Shown piece after piece: positions 14,066 through 16,272 of a stretch of 16,272 nucleotides of DNA. Positions within the stretch are counted from its first letter, which is position 1. Each line of letters begins with the position of its first letter. The translations under genes were made by a program, and so were the position numbers. The stretch is from the NCBI GenBank assembly GCA_045544735.1, contig JAZPZM010000150.1, positions 1-16,272 of the forward strand. The letters are read 5' to 3'. The notes beneath the pieces are model-generated. The model saw nothing but the letters and a program-made list of their open reading frames with translations. It did no database searches and was not told the DNA's origin. The DNA comes from CAG-390 sp045544735 (GTDB lineage: Bacteria; Bacillota; Clostridia; Oscillospirales; CAG-272).

Positions 14066-14860
14066 ATGTTAGGTGCTATTATAGGAGACGTAATAGGCTC
14101 GCCGTATGAGTTTGAGTCCGATAAGACCAAGGATTTTATGCTTTTCGTTCCGAACTGCCATCCTACCGACGATAGCGTGCTCACGATAGCGGTCGGCTGT
14201 GCGTGCGCGGAGGCAAATTGCTATGATGAGGACGAGTTTAAGCGAGTTCTTGCGCAAAAGCTAAAGGAAATAGGACTCCAATATCCCGATGCGGGCTACG
14301 GAAAAAGATTTTATCAGTGGATGATATTCGACGAGGACAGACCGTACGGAGGAAACACCAACGGCTCTGCCATGAGAGTATCGCCTACCGCTTGGGCGGT
14401 GGATACGCTTGAGGACGCGGAGCGTTTGGCAAAGTGGAGTGCCGAGATAACGCATAGCTCGACCGAAGGCATTAGAGGTGCGCAGGCGGTCGCCGCGGCT
14501 ATATTTCTGGCAAGAACGAACGCAAGCAAGAAGGAGATCAGGGATTATATCGAGGAAAAGTATTATGACCTTAACTTTACGCTTGACGAAATAAGACCGT
14601 GGTATAAGCACGATATGACGTGCGACGGGAGCGTTCCGCAGGCTATAGCTTGCTTCTTGGAGTCAGATAGCTTCGAGGATGCAATAAGGAATGCGGTTTC
14701 TCTCGGCGGCGACGGTGACACGCAGGCTTGCATCGCTGGCGCAATAGCGGAAGCGTTTTACGGTATACCCGACGAGCTGCAAGACGTCGTTTTCGATTAC
14801 GTTGACGACGATTTGGAGGAGTATTATTGGGACTACGCTATGCAACTGTATAATAAATAA
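14066..14860 (+). CDS. ADP-ribosylglycohydrolase (DraG/ARH family)
   Basis: The 264-residue protein has the all-helical ADP-ribosylhydrolase fold. The N-terminus MLGAIIGDVIGSPYE is the family signature. Metal ligands are TDDS (34-37) and GGDGDTQ (214-220, Asp216 and Asp218); NGSAMRVSP (99-107) and HSSTEGIRGAQA (130-141) are further conserved blocks. The enzyme removes ADP-ribose from arginine or other groups, from ADP-ribosylated DNA or RNA, or from small molecules. The last metal loop reads GGDGDT where GGDTDT is usual, a mild change that keeps both aspartates. A perfect AGGAGG (14053-14058) precedes ATG 14066. No ADP-ribosyltransferase gene is near it, so it is more likely an eraser of a modification made elsewhere or by phage than part of a toxin-antitoxin pair. 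Family is secure, substrate unknown. Confidence 0.92.
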   Translation: MLGAIIGDVIGSPYEFESDKTKDFMLFVPNCHPTDDSVLTIAVGCACAEANCYDEDEFKRVLAQKLKEIGLQYPDAGYGKRFYQWMIFDEDRPYGGNTNGSAMRVSPTAWAVDTLEDAERLAKWSAEITHSSTEGIRGAQAVAAAIFLARTNASKKEIRDYIEEKYYDLNFTLDEIRPWYKHDMTCDGSVPQAIACFLESDSFEDAIRNAVSLGGDGDTQACIAGAIAEAFYGIPDELQDVVFDYVDDDLEEYYWDYAMQLYNK

Positions 14861-14914
14861 GGGCTGAAACGCAGGCTCCAAGCAAAGCGCTCGACATTGT
14901 GCGTGCGCAAAATA

Positions 14915-14943
14915 TTGACACCGAGCAACGCGCGTCTTATAAT
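14915..14943 (+). promoter_or_regulatory. Consensus sigma-A promoter for the metallophosphoesterase gene
   Basis: TTGACA (14915-14920) and TATAAT (14938-14943) match consensus with a 17-base spacer. A near-palindrome TTGTGCGTGCGCAA (14897-14910) sits just upstream of the -35 box and could be an operator, though no regulator is assigned. Transcription should start near 14950, some 40 bases before ATG 14991. Confidence 0.85.
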
Positions 14944-14990
14944 AAAAAAACAAACCCTTTGCTTTTTGCGCTCTAAAAAGGAGTTACACG

Positions 14991-16103
14991 ATGGAAGAAA
15001 AAATACTTACAGCCTTTTGCTTTACGGACATACACAATCAGCAAGCAATGCTTGACTATCCCACCACAGTGCGCCGTTCGCTCATTCAAGCCGCAGAGCT
15101 TGCCACGGAGGAGTTTGGACTCTCCGACGTTGCGATAGTCGGCGGAGACAACGTATCCGACTATCCGCATTGGAACAAGTCCTGCGCTCTGCCAAAGAAA
15201 AATTTTTTGGACCTGAAAGCTAAAATGCACGCTTGCGTTGCAAGTAGCACCAAGGACGGCAAGGTGCTTTACGTTGCGGGCAACAACGATATGATACTTG
15301 GGGATATCGGCACGGACGAAAACGAGCCGTACAATACCACCGATTTTTACGACGTTATGGACGGCGCGTTCGGTGAGCTTCCCGACGGCGAAAAGCTCAT
15401 CCTCACCTCGCGTGAAAAGCCAAACGAGCTGTATTGGGGTGCGTTCCACTACGTCGTGGGCGGCATCGACTTTATTGGCATAAACATAGCCCCCGACACC
15501 GCGTTCAACTCCCACGAGGGCTATTACAGCGACGAAACGCTCCTCTGGGTAAAGAATAAGCTTGATGAGATCGACCCCGACGGGCATAAATGCGTGTTTG
15601 TCGTGGGGCATTTGTCGGCGATCTACTATTTCAACAACGGCAATCTGTGCGAAACTATGGCGAACGGTAATCGCGAGCTGTTTTACGATATCTTCCGCGG
15701 ACATAAAAATACTTTTTACCTCTACGGACACGTTCACGGCGAGGATTCTTGCTACAAGGAGCATTCATCGGGCGCAGTATTGCACCTCGACGGACAGAAT
15801 AAGCCGCTCGGTCAAAATTTACACGAGACGGATTCGCGAGGCAAGGAGTACGAGTATTCCTTCGTCCATATGGGTGGATTGCGCCCGTTTGGCGGCAAGT
15901 ATTTTGAAAATGACGGACTTGAGGGCTTTGGCGGCGGCAAGGATAAAAAGTATTTCACCTGCACCGCAACGCCGCGCCTTGCGCAGTTTTTGGTGTTTGA
16001 GGTCTACCGCGACCGCGTGGTATTCCACGTCAGAAACACGGGTACGCACGAGGATTATAACCGCAACGACAAGCTCAAGGAATACACCGTGTATTTGGCA
16101 TAA
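14991..16103 (+). CDS. Calcineurin-like metallophosphoesterase
   Basis: The 370-residue protein carries the metallophosphoesterase ligand set: FTDIHN (Asp13, His15), VGGDN (Asp53), AGNND (Asn98), VGHLS (His207) and YGHVHG (His247, His249). It resembles the broad Icc/phosphodiesterase branch. In the usual GNHD/E motif the histidine is replaced by Asn99, and that histidine normally helps in proton donation, so activity may be altered or use another residue. There is no signal peptide (MEEKILTAFCF), so it should act in the cytoplasm. The C-terminal third (EYSFVHMGGLRPFGGKYF..) is an extra beta-rich domain. AAAGGAG (14977-14983) precedes ATG 14991. It stands alone under its own promoter and is followed by a terminator. 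Substrate is unknown. Confidence 0.87.
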   Translation: MEEKILTAFCFTDIHNQQAMLDYPTTVRRSLIQAAELATEEFGLSDVAIVGGDNVSDYPHWNKSCALPKKNFLDLKAKMHACVASSTKDGKVLYVAGNNDMILGDIGTDENEPYNTTDFYDVMDGAFGELPDGEKLILTSREKPNELYWGAFHYVVGGIDFIGINIAPDTAFNSHEGYYSDETLLWVKNKLDEIDPDGHKCVFVVGHLSAIYYFNNGNLCETMANGNRELFYDIFRGHKNTFYLYGHVHGEDSCYKEHSSGAVLHLDGQNKPLGQNLHETDSRGKEYEYSFVHMGGLRPFGGKYFENDGLEGFGGGKDKKYFTCTATPRLAQFLVFEVYRDRVVFHVRNTGTHEDYNRNDKLKEYTVYLA

Positions 16104-16160
16104 GCCATGAAAAAGAGGCGTCTCATTTAGCGCAGAACAAAAATACAAAAATAAGTAAAG

Positions 16161-16208
16161 AAAAAAGACCGTTTTTTCGTCCAAAAGGATGAAGAAAGCG
16201 GTCTTTTT
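16161..16208 (+). terminator. Bidirectional intrinsic terminator
   Basis: A long stem pairs AAAAAGACCG (about 16162-16171) with CGGTCTTTTT (16199-16208), and inside it TCGTCC pairs with GGATGA around AAAA. T-tracts lie on both sides when read in either direction. It ends the metallophosphoesterase message and also would stop a gene reading in from the right on the - strand. A further stem GAAATCC/GGATTTC (16214-16231) followed by GATTTTT may reinforce it. Confidence 0.85.
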
Positions 16209-16236
16209 AGGTAGAAATCCTCACGGATTTCGATTT

Positions 16237-16272
16237 TTATACGTATTTTTTAGCCGCGATTTTGCCCTCTGG
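16237..16272 (-). CDS. Probable C-terminal end of a - strand gene
   Basis: Reading leftward from the window edge, the - strand frame is open as PEGKIAAKKYV and ends at TAA (complement of TTA 16237-16239). A stop codon right before a hairpin and the bidirectional terminator is what a convergent gene end looks like, and the lysine-rich tail is plausible. Only eleven residues are visible, so this could be chance and no family can be named. Confidence 0.35.
   Translation of the reverse strand, partial: PEGKIAAKKYV

Noticed and set aside
14973..15764. Minus-strand open frame of 263 codons opposite the metallophosphoesterase
   Set aside because: The + strand frame carries all catalytic motifs, a promoter and a ribosome-binding site; the opposite frame is a by-product of codon use.
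1..16272. CRISPR array, tRNA, rRNA or insertion sequence
   Set aside because: No regularly spaced repeats, cloverleaf or rRNA-like sequence, terminal inverted repeats or transposase were found by reading.

Overview
The window looks like chromosome or a resident accessory island of an uncultured gut-type Clostridia (Bacillota). The grounds are strong AGGAGG-type ribosome-binding sites before nearly every gene, GTG and TTG starts, three near-perfect sigma-A promoters (5218-5246, 12435-12463, 14915-14943), low-GC Gram-positive style terminators, and a ParE/ParC-like topoisomerase pair. Taxonomy is inferred from style only. No rRNA, tRNA, insertion sequence or CRISPR array was seen. All clear genes are on the + strand; a probable gene tail on the - strand enters from the right edge.

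Layout. 1-276 is the C-terminal end of a TlpA/ResA-type thioredoxin-fold protein, followed by a gene-poor stretch and an intrinsic terminator (436-487). 613-5124 is a tight four-gene operon: a ClpP protease with an intact catalytic triad; a 554-residue protein with a Sel1-like part and what looks like an AAA+ module without a P-loop; a VirD4/TraG-type DNA-translocase ATPase with no membrane segment; and a small tandem winged-helix protein whose first domain resembles FtsK gamma. No relaxase, VirB4 or other conjugation gene is visible, so this does not look like an ordinary transfer region. It is the best candidate here for an undescribed system: protease, degenerate unfoldase, DNA motor and DNA-reading adaptor.

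5277-12360 may be a second long transcription unit starting from the promoter at 5218-5246: a HAD phosphatase fused to an FtsK-gamma winged helix, a cytosolic SGNH/GDSL hydrolase, a leucine-rich-repeat-like protein, a PPP-type metallophosphatase, and the B and A subunits of a type IIA topoisomerase. The phosphatase and topoisomerase genes are almost contiguous. The topoisomerase lacks a recognisable GyrA box, so it is more likely a topoisomerase IV-like decatenase than a gyrase, and it has two unusual residues at positions equivalent to quinolone-resistance sites.

12435-13685 is a self-contained regulator cassette: a consensus promoter, a divergent ECF-like sigma factor, and an overlapping small protein with an H-x3-C-x2-C zinc motif like soluble anti-sigma factors. 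A 380-base gap follows with a small ORF, several hairpins and a terminator. Then come an ADP-ribosylglycohydrolase (14066-14860) and, from its own consensus promoter, a calcineurin-like metallophosphoesterase (14991-16103), closed by a bidirectional terminator. The window is rich in enzymes that hydrolyse phosphoesters or ADP-ribose and in DNA-handling ATPases. Whether these form one pathway cannot be decided from the sequence.
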